19,044 bases of DNA, taken from Candidatus Effluviviaceae Genus I sp. (lineage in GTDB: Bacteria; Joyebacterota; Joyebacteria; Joyebacterales; Joyebacteraceae). The DNA lies in assembly GCA_016867725.1 (NCBI GenBank), contig VGIX01000037.1:1-19044 (forward strand). Direction: 5' to 3'. Both the position numbers and the translations under genes were made by a program. This document shows, in pieces, positions 1-7,443 of the stretch (its first letter is position 1; each line of letters begins with the position of its first letter). The notes beneath the pieces were generated by a model that was given only the letters and a program-made list of their open reading frames with translations, searched no databases and was not told the DNA's origin.

Positions 1-49
1 ATTCCTGCGTTCCGGCGAGTTGCCTCACTGGTGGCTGCCGCACATCGGA

Positions 50-1228
50 TCACCGCGCGGCTCTCACTCCCCCCACCGCCCTCGCCGACATCGCCTCGCC
101 CGTGCCCTCCGGCCCCATCCCCTCCGTCGTCGTCGCCTTCACGGACACAGCGCCGAGCGGCACTCCGAGCACGCGCGCGAGCTTCTGCCGCATCTGGGGA
201 ATGAACGGCGCGAGTCGCGGCTTCTCCGCCACGATGACCACATCCACGAACCGCACGGCGAACCCTCGCGTCCGGACGATCTCGACCACGCGCTCCAGGA
301 GCACAAGGCTCGAGATGCCCCGATACGCCGGGTCACCCGGCGGGAAGTGCTGCCCGATGTCGCCGGCGGCGACCGCGCCCAGGAGCGCATCCATCACCGC
401 ATGCGTCGCGACGTCGGCGTCCGAGTGACCTTCAAGTCCCTTCTCGAACGGCACCTCGACGCCGCAGAGCACCAGCCGCCGGCCCGGAACCAGACGATGC
501 AGGTCGTAGCCGATGCCCACGCGAACCGAGGCATCGAGCCCGACCGCAGCGCCGAGTCGCAACCGGGCCGTCTCGAGGTCCGCCCCCGTCGTCACCTTCA
601 CATTCCCCGGCTCGCCTTCGACGACGGCGACCCGACCGCCCGCAAGCTCCACCGCCTGCGCGTCGTCGGTCACGACCGCATCGCCGAGCGCCGCGAGCGC
701 GTCCGCGAGCGTCGCGCGCGTGAACCCCTGCGGCGTCTGCACGAGCCCGAGCACCGAACGATCGAGGGTCGCGACGACCGCGCCCGCGTCAACGCGCTTC
801 ACGGTGTCGGGCACGGACACCACGGGCACGACCGCGCCGCGCTCGCCGCCGACAACCACGGCCTCGACCACGCGCCGCGCAAGCTCGGCGGACGCGAACG
901 GCCGCGCCGCGTCGTGCACGAGCACGACCTCCATGTCGCCGCGCAGCGCGGCGAGCCCACGCGCGACCGAGTCCTGCCGCCGCGCGCCGCCCGCGACCAC
1001 GCCCACGGGCACCGTCCCGCACACGCCCGACTCAAGAACGAGCCCGCGGGCCGTCTCGACGGCATCCGCGGGCGCGACCACCACGATCTCATCGGCGACC
1101 GGGACCAGGCACTTGAGCGCGTGCACGAACATCGGCTCGACGCCCAGCACCTGGAACTGCTTCGCCGTCCCTCCCCCCGCACGCGTTGAGGCGCCCGCCG
1201 CCACCAGTATCGCCCCGACGCGCGCCAC
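50..1228 (-). CDS. ispDF: Bifunctional IspD-IspF enzyme of the non-mevalonate isoprenoid pathway
   Basis: One 392-residue chain carries two MEP-pathway enzymes. Residues 1 to about 232 are IspD (MEP cytidylyltransferase), with the N-terminal nucleotide-binding loop AAGASTRAGGG followed by KQ (23-24) and the VHDAARP motif (104-110). Residues about 233-392 are IspF (MECDP synthase). Its zinc ligands are visible as D242 and H244 in GIGYDLH and H276 in DVATHAVMDALLG, and it has the C-terminal KATTTEG motif. The frame stays open another 36 codons upstream, but that stretch is low-complexity and lies inside radA. I chose the GTG at 1228 because an AGGAGG lies 6 nt before it and the IspD fold begins there. 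It starts 1 nt after the radA stop, so translational coupling is likely. IspDF fusions are established in several bacteria. It acts in the cytosol, making the precursor for IPP/DMAPP. Confidence 0.96.
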   Translation of the reverse strand: MARVGAILVAAGASTRAGGGTAKQFQVLGVEPMFVHALKCLVPVADEIVVVAPADAVETARGLVLESGVCGTVPVGVVAGGARRQDSVARGLAALRGDMEVVLVHDAARPFASAELARRVVEAVVVGGERGAVVPVVSVPDTVKRVDAGAVVATLDRSVLGLVQTPQGFTRATLADALAALGDAVVTDDAQAVELAGGRVAVVEGEPGNVKVTTGADLETARLRLGAAVGLDASVRVGIGYDLHRLVPGRRLVLCGVEVPFEKGLEGHSDADVATHAVMDALLGAVAAGDIGQHFPPGDPAYRGISSLVLLERVVEIVRTRGFAVRFVDVVIVAEKPRLAPFIPQMRQKLARVLGVPLGAVSVKATTTEGMGPEGTGEAMSARAVGGVRAAR

Positions 1229-1229
1229 G

Positions 1230-2687
1230 CTACACCTCCTCGGGCCCGGGCCCGGCGGCCCCGGGGCCGCGCCCCGAACCAGCCGCTCCGAAGCCCGCGC
1301 CGCCCGCGCGCTTCCCGCGCCGCCTCGCGCCCGCACCGAGCACTTGCTCGATCGCGTCCCCGATGCCCGCGACCTCGACGACCTCGATGCCCTTCGGCCT
1401 CTCGCGCGCCGCGACCGCCCCGCGCGGGACGACCGCGCGCGTGTACCCGAGCCGCGCGGCCTCCGCGAGCCGCTTCCCCGCGAGCGTCACGCGCCGGATC
1501 TCGCCGCCGAGGCCGATCTCGCCGAACACGGCCGTCCGGTCGTCCACGGGCGCGTCCCAGTAGCTCGACGCGACGGCGAGCGCGATGCCGAGGTCGGCGG
1601 CCGGCTCCTCGACGTGCACGCCGCCCGCGACGGACACGAACACATCACGATTCCCGAGAGACAGCCCGCCTCGCCGCTCGAGCACCGCGAGGATCAACGG
1701 CAGCCGCCGCCTGTCGATCCCCGTGCTCGACCGCTGCGGCACCGCGTAGTTCGTAAGCCCCGTGAGCGCCTGGATCTCCACCATGAGCGCGCGCGTCCCC
1801 TCGATGCACCCGATGACGACCGACCCGGGCCGCGCGTGCCGCCCCTCCGACACGAAGAGCCCCGACGGGTCCGCCACCTCGCGCAGTCCGTCCGAGGTCA
1901 TCTCGAACACGCCGATCTCGTCGGTCGAGCCGTAGCGGTTCTTCGTCGCGCGCAGGATGCGGTACGCTAGCCGCTTGTCGCCCTCGAAGTAGAGCACCGT
2001 GTCCACCATGTGCTCGAGGATGCGCGGGCCCGCGATGGCGCCTTCCTTCGTCACGTGCCCGACGATGAAAACGGGCACGCCCGACTCCTTCGCGAGCCGC
2101 AGGAGCCGCGCCGCGCACTCGCGCACCTGCGAGACGCTGCCCGGCGAGCCGGTCACGTCGGGATGGTACGCCGTCTGGATGGAGTCGAGGATGAGGACGC
2201 CGGGCGCGCGCGCGGCCGCTTCCTCGATGACGCGCGAGACGTCGGTCTCAGCGAGCACCATGATGTCGCGCGACGCGATGCCGAGCCGGTCGGCGCGCAT
2301 GCGAAGCTGGCCGGCGGACTCCTCGCCGCTCACGTAGAGGACGGTGGCACCCGCCGCCACGGCCCCACTCATCTGGAGAAGAAGCGTGGACTTCCCGATG
2401 CCCGGGTCTCCGCCCACGAGCACGACCGCGCCCGGCACGATGCCGCCGCCGAGCGCGCGGTCCAGTTCCCCGATGCCCGTCGCGAGCCGCTCGGCCGTGC
2501 CGGTCCCGATGTCGGGAAGCGGCACAGGCTCCTCGCGCCGCGCGGCCGGCGACGACACGCGCGACTTCGTCGGCGCCGCCGCCTGCTCGACGAGCGTGTT
2601 CCACTCGCCGCAGCCCGGGCACTTCCCGAACCACTTCGCAGACTCGTGTCCGCAGTTCTTGCAGAAGAAGACGGTCTTGGTCTTCAC
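1230..2687 (-). CDS. radA: DNA repair protein RadA (Sms)
   Basis: This is RadA/Sms, a RecA-like branch-migration ATPase used in recombinational repair and transformation. The N-terminal zinc finger is intact (C9, C12, C23, C26), the Walker A is GGDPGIGKST (92-101), and the RadA signature KNRYG is at 249-253. The C-terminal Lon-protease-like domain follows, with EEPAADLGIALAVASS. A GTG at 2702 adds five residues (MKGHR), but I prefer the GTG at 2687: an AAGGG lies 7 nt upstream of it and the protein then begins MKTKTVFFC, as RadA proteins usually do. The final 35 or so residues form a Gly/Ala/Pro/Arg-rich tail that the family does not need. The end of the gene contains the ispDF ribosome-binding site. 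It lies 44 nt downstream of mlaD. Confidence 0.95.
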   Translation of the reverse strand: MKTKTVFFCKNCGHESAKWFGKCPGCGEWNTLVEQAAAPTKSRVSSPAARREEPVPLPDIGTGTAERLATGIGELDRALGGGIVPGAVVLVGGDPGIGKSTLLLQMSGAVAAGATVLYVSGEESAGQLRMRADRLGIASRDIMVLAETDVSRVIEEAAARAPGVLILDSIQTAYHPDVTGSPGSVSQVRECAARLLRLAKESGVPVFIVGHVTKEGAIAGPRILEHMVDTVLYFEGDKRLAYRILRATKNRYGSTDEIGVFEMTSDGLREVADPSGLFVSEGRHARPGSVVIGCIEGTRALMVEIQALTGLTNYAVPQRSSTGIDRRRLPLILAVLERRGGLSLGNRDVFVSVAGGVHVEEPAADLGIALAVASSYWDAPVDDRTAVFGEIGLGGEIRRVTLAGKRLAEAARLGYTRAVVPRGAVAARERPKGIEVVEVAGIGDAIEQVLGAGARRRGKRAGGAGFGAAGSGRGPGAAGPGPEEV

Positions 2688-2731
2688 GCGATGACCCTTC
2701 ACAGGGGAATCGAAGGGGGCAAGCCGCCACC

Positions 2732-3598
2732 TCAGAATATCGAGAACCTCACAAAGCTCTTCGGGTTCCGCTTGATCTCCGCGACGAGCGCGCGCACCTC
2801 GGCGACCGCCGCGATGAACTCGTCGTGCGCCGTGCTCTCGTTCACGAGCCGGCCGAGCGAGCCCTGCCCGGACTCGATCCGCGCGACGATGGTGTCGAGC
2901 GACGCCGCCACGCGCTCGAGGTCGCCGGAGGCCTTCGCGAACTTCGCCGACGCCTCCTCCATCGCGTCGAGCGTCGAGCCCGCCGCCGGCGTCTTCGCCT
3001 CGACGAACGCCCTGAGGTCGCTCGCGAGCACCTTGAGGTCGGCCGCCGCGCCCTTGAGATCGGTCGTCGCGACGCTCGCGTTCCCGAGCGCGTCCTTGAT
3101 GTTCTGCCGGCCCTCCTGGTCCGAGATGACCTCGTCGGCCGACTTCAGCACCGAGCGGATCTCCGTGAGCGCCTCGCCCATCTCGCTCACGACATCCCCG
3201 AGCCCCTTGTCGTACCCGCCGATGATGGTCGAGCCGGGCTCGTAGAACTCCTGCGACTCGCCCGGTCGCACGGCCACCGTCTTCTCGCCGATGAGCCCGT
3301 AGCTCGCGACCGAGAACCGCGAGTCCTTCGGCAGCCGGATGTCGCGCCGCACGAGGATGCTCACCCTGACCTTCCCGTCCGGCATGAGCCCGAGGTTCTC
3401 GACGTTCCCCGACTCCACCCCCGCCACCGTCACGCGCGCGCCCCGCGTGAGCCCGCCCACCTCGGGGAAGATGACCGTGAGCGGGTACTTCGTGTCGCCG
3501 AGCTGGAACCCCGCCAGCCAGAGCACGCCCACGACGAGCACGATCCCCGCCGCGACGATCAGCGCGCCGACCTTGAGTTCATTCCTGTGCTCTGACAT
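2732..3598 (-). CDS. mlaD: MlaD-like MCE-domain lipid-transport protein
   Basis: This is the substrate-binding MCE subunit of an Mla-type phospholipid ABC transporter. It has one N-terminal transmembrane anchor (about 11-31, GALIVAAGIVLVVGVLWLAGF) followed by a single MCE domain (about 38-117: YPLTVIFPEVGGLTRGARV, then GVESGNVENLGL). The rest, about 170 residues, is predicted alpha-helical with no second MCE domain. At 288 residues it is much longer than E. coli MlaD (about 183); the extra length is the helical tail, which in other MCE proteins can form a channel or needle. It starts at an ATG with GGGAGG upstream, and its first 20 nt overlap the end of mlaF. It should sit in the inner membrane facing the periplasm, with MlaE and MlaF. 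The family is certain; the direction of lipid flow is unknown. Confidence 0.93.
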   Translation of the reverse strand: MSEHRNELKVGALIVAAGIVLVVGVLWLAGFQLGDTKYPLTVIFPEVGGLTRGARVTVAGVESGNVENLGLMPDGKVRVSILVRRDIRLPKDSRFSVASYGLIGEKTVAVRPGESQEFYEPGSTIIGGYDKGLGDVVSEMGEALTEIRSVLKSADEVISDQEGRQNIKDALGNASVATTDLKGAAADLKVLASDLRAFVEAKTPAAGSTLDAMEEASAKFAKASGDLERVAASLDTIVARIESGQGSLGRLVNESTAHDEFIAAVAEVRALVAEIKRNPKSFVRFSIF

Positions 3599-4343
3599 CG
3601 CCTCGCCTCCCGCGCGCGATGAAGTTGCGCACCGCCTCGTTGTCCGTCGTCCGAAGCTCGCTCGTCGCCCCGACGAACGCGATCCTGCCTTCGTCCATGA
3701 GCGCCACGCGCGTCCCGATGAACTCCGCGCTGTGGATGTCGTGCGTGACCGCGACCGAGGTCGTCCTGAGCTTCTGCTGCAGGTCGCGGATGAGCACGTT
3801 GATCTGCTCGGCCATCACCGGGTCGAGGCCGGTCGTCGGCTCGTCGTAGAGCACGACGGCCGGGTCGAGCGCGATGGCCCGCGCGAGCGCGGCGCGCTTC
3901 TTCATGCCGCCCGAGATCTGCGCGGGCGAGAGGCGCTGCACGCCGGCAAGGCCCACGAGCTCGAGCTTCCGCTCGACGACCGCCTCGAGCTCCGCGCCCT
4001 TCATGCCGCGGTGCTCGGCGAGCGGCAGCCCGACGTTCTCCCCCACCGTCATCGAGTCGAAGAGCGCGGCGCCCTGAAACACCATGCCGAAGCGCTTCCG
4101 GACCTCGGCGAGCTCCTGCGGCCCCATCCGGCCGATGTCGCGCCCCTCGAAGAGGACCGCGCCGCGGTCGGGCCGAAGGAGCCCGATGATGTGCTTGAGG
4201 AGCACGCTCTTCCCGCAGCCCGACGGTCCGAGGACGACGAGCGTCTCGCCTGCGCGCACGCCGAGGTCCACGCCCCGGAGGACGTGGTTGCCCTCGAAGG
4301 TCTTGTGCACGCCGCGGATCTCGATGAGAGCGGAGTCGGTCAC
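3579..4343 (-). CDS. mlaF: Mla-type ABC transporter ATP-binding protein
   Basis: This is the cytoplasmic ATPase of the MCE lipid transporter, at the family's usual length (254 residues). All ABC motifs are present: Walker A GPSGCGKS (39-46), Q-loop Q90, signature ISGGMKKR (143-150), Walker B VVLYDEP (163-169) and switch H201 in VTHD. The SGGM signature with a following basic pair is typical of the MlaF/Mkl subfamily. The start is a GTG with AGAGG 6 nt before it. A perfect hairpin (4362-4392) lies directly upstream of that ribosome-binding site. The 3' end overlaps mlaD by 20 nt, pointing to coupled translation. It partners with MlaE and MlaD. Confidence 0.95.
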   Translation of the reverse strand: MTDSALIEIRGVHKTFEGNHVLRGVDLGVRAGETLVVLGPSGCGKSVLLKHIIGLLRPDRGAVLFEGRDIGRMGPQELAEVRKRFGMVFQGAALFDSMTVGENVGLPLAEHRGMKGAELEAVVERKLELVGLAGVQRLSPAQISGGMKKRAALARAIALDPAVVLYDEPTTGLDPVMAEQINVLIRDLQQKLRTTSVAVTHDIHSAEFIGTRVALMDEGRIAFVGATSELRTTDNEAVRNFIARGRRGDVRAQE

Positions 4344-4361
4344 GAGCGCCTCTGGTGCTCG

Positions 4362-4392
4362 GGGAACTGGTCGCGGATTGCGACCAGTTCCC
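4362..4392 (-). repeat. Perfect inverted repeat (13-bp arms, 5-nt loop) in the mlaE-mlaF gap
   Basis: The arms are GGGAACTGGTCGC (4362-4374) and GCGACCAGTTCCC (4380-4392), separated by a 5-nt loop. It fills about half of the 59-nt gap between mlaE and mlaF, the widest gap in the operon. In the transcript it would form a 13-bp, GC-rich hairpin ending 18 nt before the mlaF GTG, immediately ahead of its ribosome-binding site. No U-run follows, so it does not look like an intrinsic terminator. It could stabilise mRNA, tune MlaF translation, or be a copy of a dispersed REP-type palindrome. The sequence is directly visible; the role is inferred. Confidence 0.85.
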
Positions 4393-4402
4393 TGACTTCA
4401 CC

Positions 4403-5233
4403 TCACCTGAAGATGATCCTGAACAGCACCGTCGCGAGCACGTAGTCGCTGATGAGGATGAGCACGCAGGTCGTCACGACCGCGCGCGTCGCGGCCATGC
4501 CCACGCCGACCGCGCCGCCGCGCGCGCGCAGGCCCGCCGCCGTCCCCATGAGCGCGATGATGCCGCCGAACACGAACGCCTTGATGAGCCCGCCGTAGAC
4601 GTCCTGCGCGGCGAAGAACATCTTCATGCCCTCGATGAACGTCTTCGGCGACACGCCGAGCGACACGTTCGCCACGAGGAACCCGCCGCCGATCGCGAGC
4701 GCGTCGGCGAACACCGTGAGCGCGGGCAGCATGACGAGCGCGGCGAGGAGCCGCGGCATCGCGAGGTAGCGCACCGGGTCAATCGCCATCGCCTCCATCG
4801 CGTCGATCTGCTCGGTCACGCGCATCGTGCCGAGTTCCGCCGCGATGGACGCGCCGACGCGCCCGCCGACGACGAGCGCCGTGAGCACGGGCCCCAGTTC
4901 GATGACGACCGACTTGTAGATGGCCGTGCCGAGGTAGAGCTGCGGGATGAACTCCTTAAGCTGGTACGCGGCCTGCACCGCGGTCACGCCGCCCGTGAAC
5001 ACCGCCGTGATGACGACGAGCGGGAGCGACTCGATGCCGGTGCGCCGCATCTGCTCGGCGATGAGCGCGACCGAGCGCGGCGCGAACCGCATGGCGCGGA
5101 CCGACCGCCAGAACAGGATGCCGGCCGCGCCGGTCTCTCCCACCAGCGTGAGCGCGACGCGCCCGAGGCCGGCCAGCATGCCCGCGGGCACGGCGACGGG
5201 ATCGATCGTCCGCGCGCCGCTAGAATTCCTCAA
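4403..5233 (-). CDS. mlaE: MlaE-family lipid ABC transporter permease
   Basis: This is the inner-membrane permease of the Mla/MCE phospholipid transporter. The conserved MlaE core is clear: SLPLVVITAVFTGGVTAVQ, then IYKSVVIELGPVLTALVVGGRVGASIAAELGTM and VTEQIDAMEAMAIDP, followed by hydrophobic helices to the C-terminus. The start is uncertain. The TTG at 5233 gives 276 residues, has GAGG a few bases upstream, and overlaps the dnaB stop by 14 nt. An in-frame ATG at residue 19 (5179) would give 258 residues, nearer the family's usual size, but has no obvious Shine-Dalgarno. It is followed by mlaF and mlaD, so a complete permease-ATPase-MCE trio is present. MlaA, MlaB and MlaC partners are not in the window. 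Confidence 0.93.
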   Translation of the reverse strand: MRNSSGARTIDPVAVPAGMLAGLGRVALTLVGETGAAGILFWRSVRAMRFAPRSVALIAEQMRRTGIESLPLVVITAVFTGGVTAVQAAYQLKEFIPQLYLGTAIYKSVVIELGPVLTALVVGGRVGASIAAELGTMRVTEQIDAMEAMAIDPVRYLAMPRLLAALVMLPALTVFADALAIGGGFLVANVSLGVSPKTFIEGMKMFFAAQDVYGGLIKAFVFGGIIALMGTAAGLRARGGAVGVGMAATRAVVTTCVLILISDYVLATVLFRIIFR

Positions 5234-6611
5234 CGGGTGCCTCGCGCCTCATGGAGAGGTTCTCGAACCGCGTGCACTCCGACCGGAACGCGAGCTTCAC
5301 GGTGTCGGTCGGGCCGTTCCGCTGCTTCGCGACGATGAGCTCGGCGAGCCCCATGTTCTCCGGGGTCCGCTCGTACATCTCCGCGCGGTACACGAACGCC
5401 ACGACGTCGGCGTCCTGCTCGATGGCGCCCGACTCGCGGAGGTCCGAGAGGATGGGCCGCCGCTCGCCGCCGCGCGACTCCACCGCACGCGAGAGCTGCG
5501 AGAGCGCGATGACGGGGAGATCGAGCTCCTTCGCGAGCGCCTTGAGCGAGCGCGAGATCTCGGAGATCTCCTGCGTGCGGTTCTCGATCTTGCCGAACCC
5601 GCGCATGAGCTGGAGGTAGTCCACGATGACGAGACCGACGTTCGACTCGGCCTTGAGCCTGCGCGCCTTCGAGCGCATCTCGAGCACGGTCATCGCGGGC
5701 GTGTCGTCAATGAAGATCGGCGCGTCGGACAGAAGCCCGGCCGCGGTTGTCAGGCTCGACCAGTGGCGGTCGGCGAGGTAGCCGGTGCGGAGCTTGTGCG
5801 CGTCCACGCGCGCCTCGGAGCAGAGCATCCTCTGCACGAGCTGCTCGCGCCCCATCTCGAGGCTGAAGATGCCGACGGGGATGCCGGCCTTGATGGCCGC
5901 GTTCGCGGCAACGTTGAGCGCGAGCGCGGTCTTCCCCATCGAGGGCCGCCCCGCGATGACGACGAGGTCGCTCCGCTGGAACCCGGAGGTGAGGGCGTCG
6001 AGGTCGTCGAACCCGGACGGCACGCCGGTCACGTGCTGCTTCTTGTCGTACAGCTCCTGGATGATCTCGAAGCTGTGCTTGAGGATGTCCTTCATCGGCA
6101 CGAAGCCGCGGCGCACCTTCGCCTGCGCAATCTCGAAGATGCAGTGCTCGGCGCGGTCGAGGATCTCCGAGGCGTCGCCGCTCGCGTCGTACGCCTCCGA
6201 CACGACCTCGGTCGCGACGTTGATGAGCCGCCGGAGCACCGCTTTCTCGAGCACGATCTTGGCGTGGTAGCGCACGTTCGCCGAGGTCGCGACGCTCCCG
6301 ATGAGCTCCGAGAGATACGCCGCGCCGCCGCAGTCGTCGAGCTCCTTGCGCTTCTTGAGCTCCTGCGTGAGCGTGACGAGGTCCACGACCTCGTCGCGGG
6401 AGAACATGTCCACGACCGCGTTCCAGATGCGCCGGTGCTCGTTCTTGTAGAAGCACTGCTCGTCGAGCATCTCGGTCGCGATGCCGATGGCCGCCTTGTC
6501 GAGCAGCATCGCGCCGAGCACGGCGCACTCGGCGTCGCCCGCCTGCGGCGGAACGCGGTCCGCGGCGCCCTGGGGCGCGACGCGCGCCGTCATCGTCTTC
6601 CCGTTCGACAT
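5220..6611 (-). CDS. dnaB: Replicative DNA helicase DnaB
   Basis: This is the hexameric replicative helicase, 463 residues, normal for the family. The N-terminal DnaB domain (about 23-125) begins with the typical DAECAVLGAMLLD. The RecA-like ATPase follows, with Walker A GRPSMGKT (221-228), the SLEM motif (250-253), Walker B VIVDYLQLM (328-336), and the SQLSRAVE and LSDLRESGAIEQDAD motifs (371-402). The frame is open far upstream, but the ATG at 6611 is chosen because GGAGG lies a few bases before it and homology begins there. No intein interrupts the ATPase, a common insertion site in DnaB. It follows the 84-residue gene by 20 nt and overlaps the likely mlaE start by 14 nt. Confidence 0.97.
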   Translation of the reverse strand: MSNGKTMTARVAPQGAADRVPPQAGDAECAVLGAMLLDKAAIGIATEMLDEQCFYKNEHRRIWNAVVDMFSRDEVVDLVTLTQELKKRKELDDCGGAAYLSELIGSVATSANVRYHAKIVLEKAVLRRLINVATEVVSEAYDASGDASEILDRAEHCIFEIAQAKVRRGFVPMKDILKHSFEIIQELYDKKQHVTGVPSGFDDLDALTSGFQRSDLVVIAGRPSMGKTALALNVAANAAIKAGIPVGIFSLEMGREQLVQRMLCSEARVDAHKLRTGYLADRHWSSLTTAAGLLSDAPIFIDDTPAMTVLEMRSKARRLKAESNVGLVIVDYLQLMRGFGKIENRTQEISEISRSLKALAKELDLPVIALSQLSRAVESRGGERRPILSDLRESGAIEQDADVVAFVYRAEMYERTPENMGLAELIVAKQRNGPTDTVKLAFRSECTRFENLSMRREAPVEEF

Positions 6612-6631
6612 GGTGCCTCCGTGCGCGTCGG

Positions 6632-6886
6632 TCACGCCGCGCGCAGGTGCGCGAGAATCCGCTCCCTTTCCGGGGCCGCGAAGTCGCGGCCGTAGAACGC
6701 GAGGAAGATCTCCTCGCGAAGGCGCCGCTCGGACACGTCCGCGCCGAGCCGCTCGCGGATGCCGGCGACGACCAGCGCCCGGGCCGCTTCGAACATGCGC
6801 CCGGCCATGGCCGCGCGCTCGGCGGGAGCGAGTGCCATGATCATGCGCCTGTAGCGCGCCGCGACGTCGGGCAGCGTGTCGTTCAT
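6632..6886 (-). CDS. Small helical protein of unknown function paired with the nucleotidyltransferase
   Basis: This 84-residue protein begins MNDTLPDVAARYRRMIMAL and is Ala/Arg/Glu-rich, with no transmembrane segment and no Cys. The pattern RYRRMIMALAPAERAAMAGRMF, then AARALV, then LREEIFLAFYGRDF, then ERERIL suggests three or four amphipathic helices. From memory, this resembles a recurrent uncharacterised small protein (Met-rich first helix, late FYGxDF motif) found in many phyla beside nucleotidyltransferases; I could not search to confirm. Its ATG overlaps the nucleotidyltransferase stop as ATGA, and a GGAGG lies just upstream, so the two are co-translated. A partner or antitoxin-like role is inference only. 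Confidence 0.8.
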   Translation of the reverse strand: MNDTLPDVAARYRRMIMALAPAERAAMAGRMFEAARALVVAGIRERLGADVSERRLREEIFLAFYGRDFAAPERERILAHLRAA

Positions 6887-7443
6887 GCGCCTCCGATCTT
6901 CTCCAGCAGGTCGGCCACGCTGAGGCGCGCGGCCCAGCCGCGCATGTACTGCCGGTCGACCTCCCGGACTGCGTCGGCCACGGCGTGCGCATCCCGGAGC
7001 TGAAGATCCGAATCGCCCTCCCGCGACCAGACGAGCTTGGACAGGATGAGGTCCTCGGGGGCAACGACCGCCACGCGTGCGCCGCCGACATTGACGGTCC
7101 GCCGGCGCGCGAACTCCGCAACGCGGTATGGATCGTCCTTCCGCACGATGAAGTCGGCCTTGATCATCCACTTCGAGTGGATGATGTTGAACGAGCCCCT
7201 GCGCTCCACGGCGGTTCGGATGGCGGCCCGGTCCGCGTAGCAGTCTCCTTGGAACAACGCCGCGATCGTCTCCGCGTCGGCCGGCCTGCACTCGATGACC
7301 AGGTCGAGGTCCCGCGTCATCCGGGGGACCGCGTAGAACGCCATCGCCATCGAGCCGGTCATCATGTATGGAATCCCGGCGGAGTCAAGCCTCTGCACGA
7401 TGAGCTTGAGAAACTCGATCTGCTCGTTGACGGACTCGCTCAC
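6883..7443 (-). CDS. Stand-alone nucleotidyltransferase of the AbiEii/DUF6036-like type
   Basis: This 186-residue protein has the minimal polymerase-beta-type nucleotidyltransferase fold. The GS motif is G30-S31 (MTGSMAMAFY), the paired carboxylates are D45 and D47 in TRDLDLVI, and a third acidic residue is D97 in KADFIV. The C-terminal EDLILSKLVWSREGDSDLQ stretch is typical of AbiEii/DUF6036-like enzymes. The start is a GTG whose last two bases begin the glycosylase stop (GTGA overlap), and its own stop overlaps the ATG of the 84-residue gene. It transfers NMP, probably to an RNA or protein target, but the substrate cannot be read from sequence. Some stretches (about 7140-7400) look less GC-rich than the flanking genes, hinting at acquisition. 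It could be a toxin or an RNA-modifying enzyme. Confidence 0.85.
   Translation of the reverse strand: MSESVNEQIEFLKLIVQRLDSAGIPYMMTGSMAMAFYAVPRMTRDLDLVIECRPADAETIAALFQGDCYADRAAIRTAVERRGSFNIIHSKWMIKADFIVRKDDPYRVAEFARRRTVNVGGARVAVVAPEDLILSKLVWSREGDSDLQLRDAHAVADAVREVDRQYMRGWAARLSVADLLEKIGGA

Noticed and set aside
1-49. A tRNA 3' end or the start of the next gene downstream of ispDF
   Set aside because: No acceptor or T-arm pattern could be made out, and no start codon with a convincing ribosome-binding site lies within the 49 bases.
20-1189. A 389-codon plus-strand open frame opposite ispDF
   Set aside because: The product is His/Arg/Asp-rich shadow sequence, with no motif, and ispDF motifs on the other strand are complete.
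4362-4392. The mlaE-mlaF hairpin as a rho-independent terminator
   Set aside because: No U-run follows on the minus-strand transcript, and termination there would cut off mlaF and mlaD.
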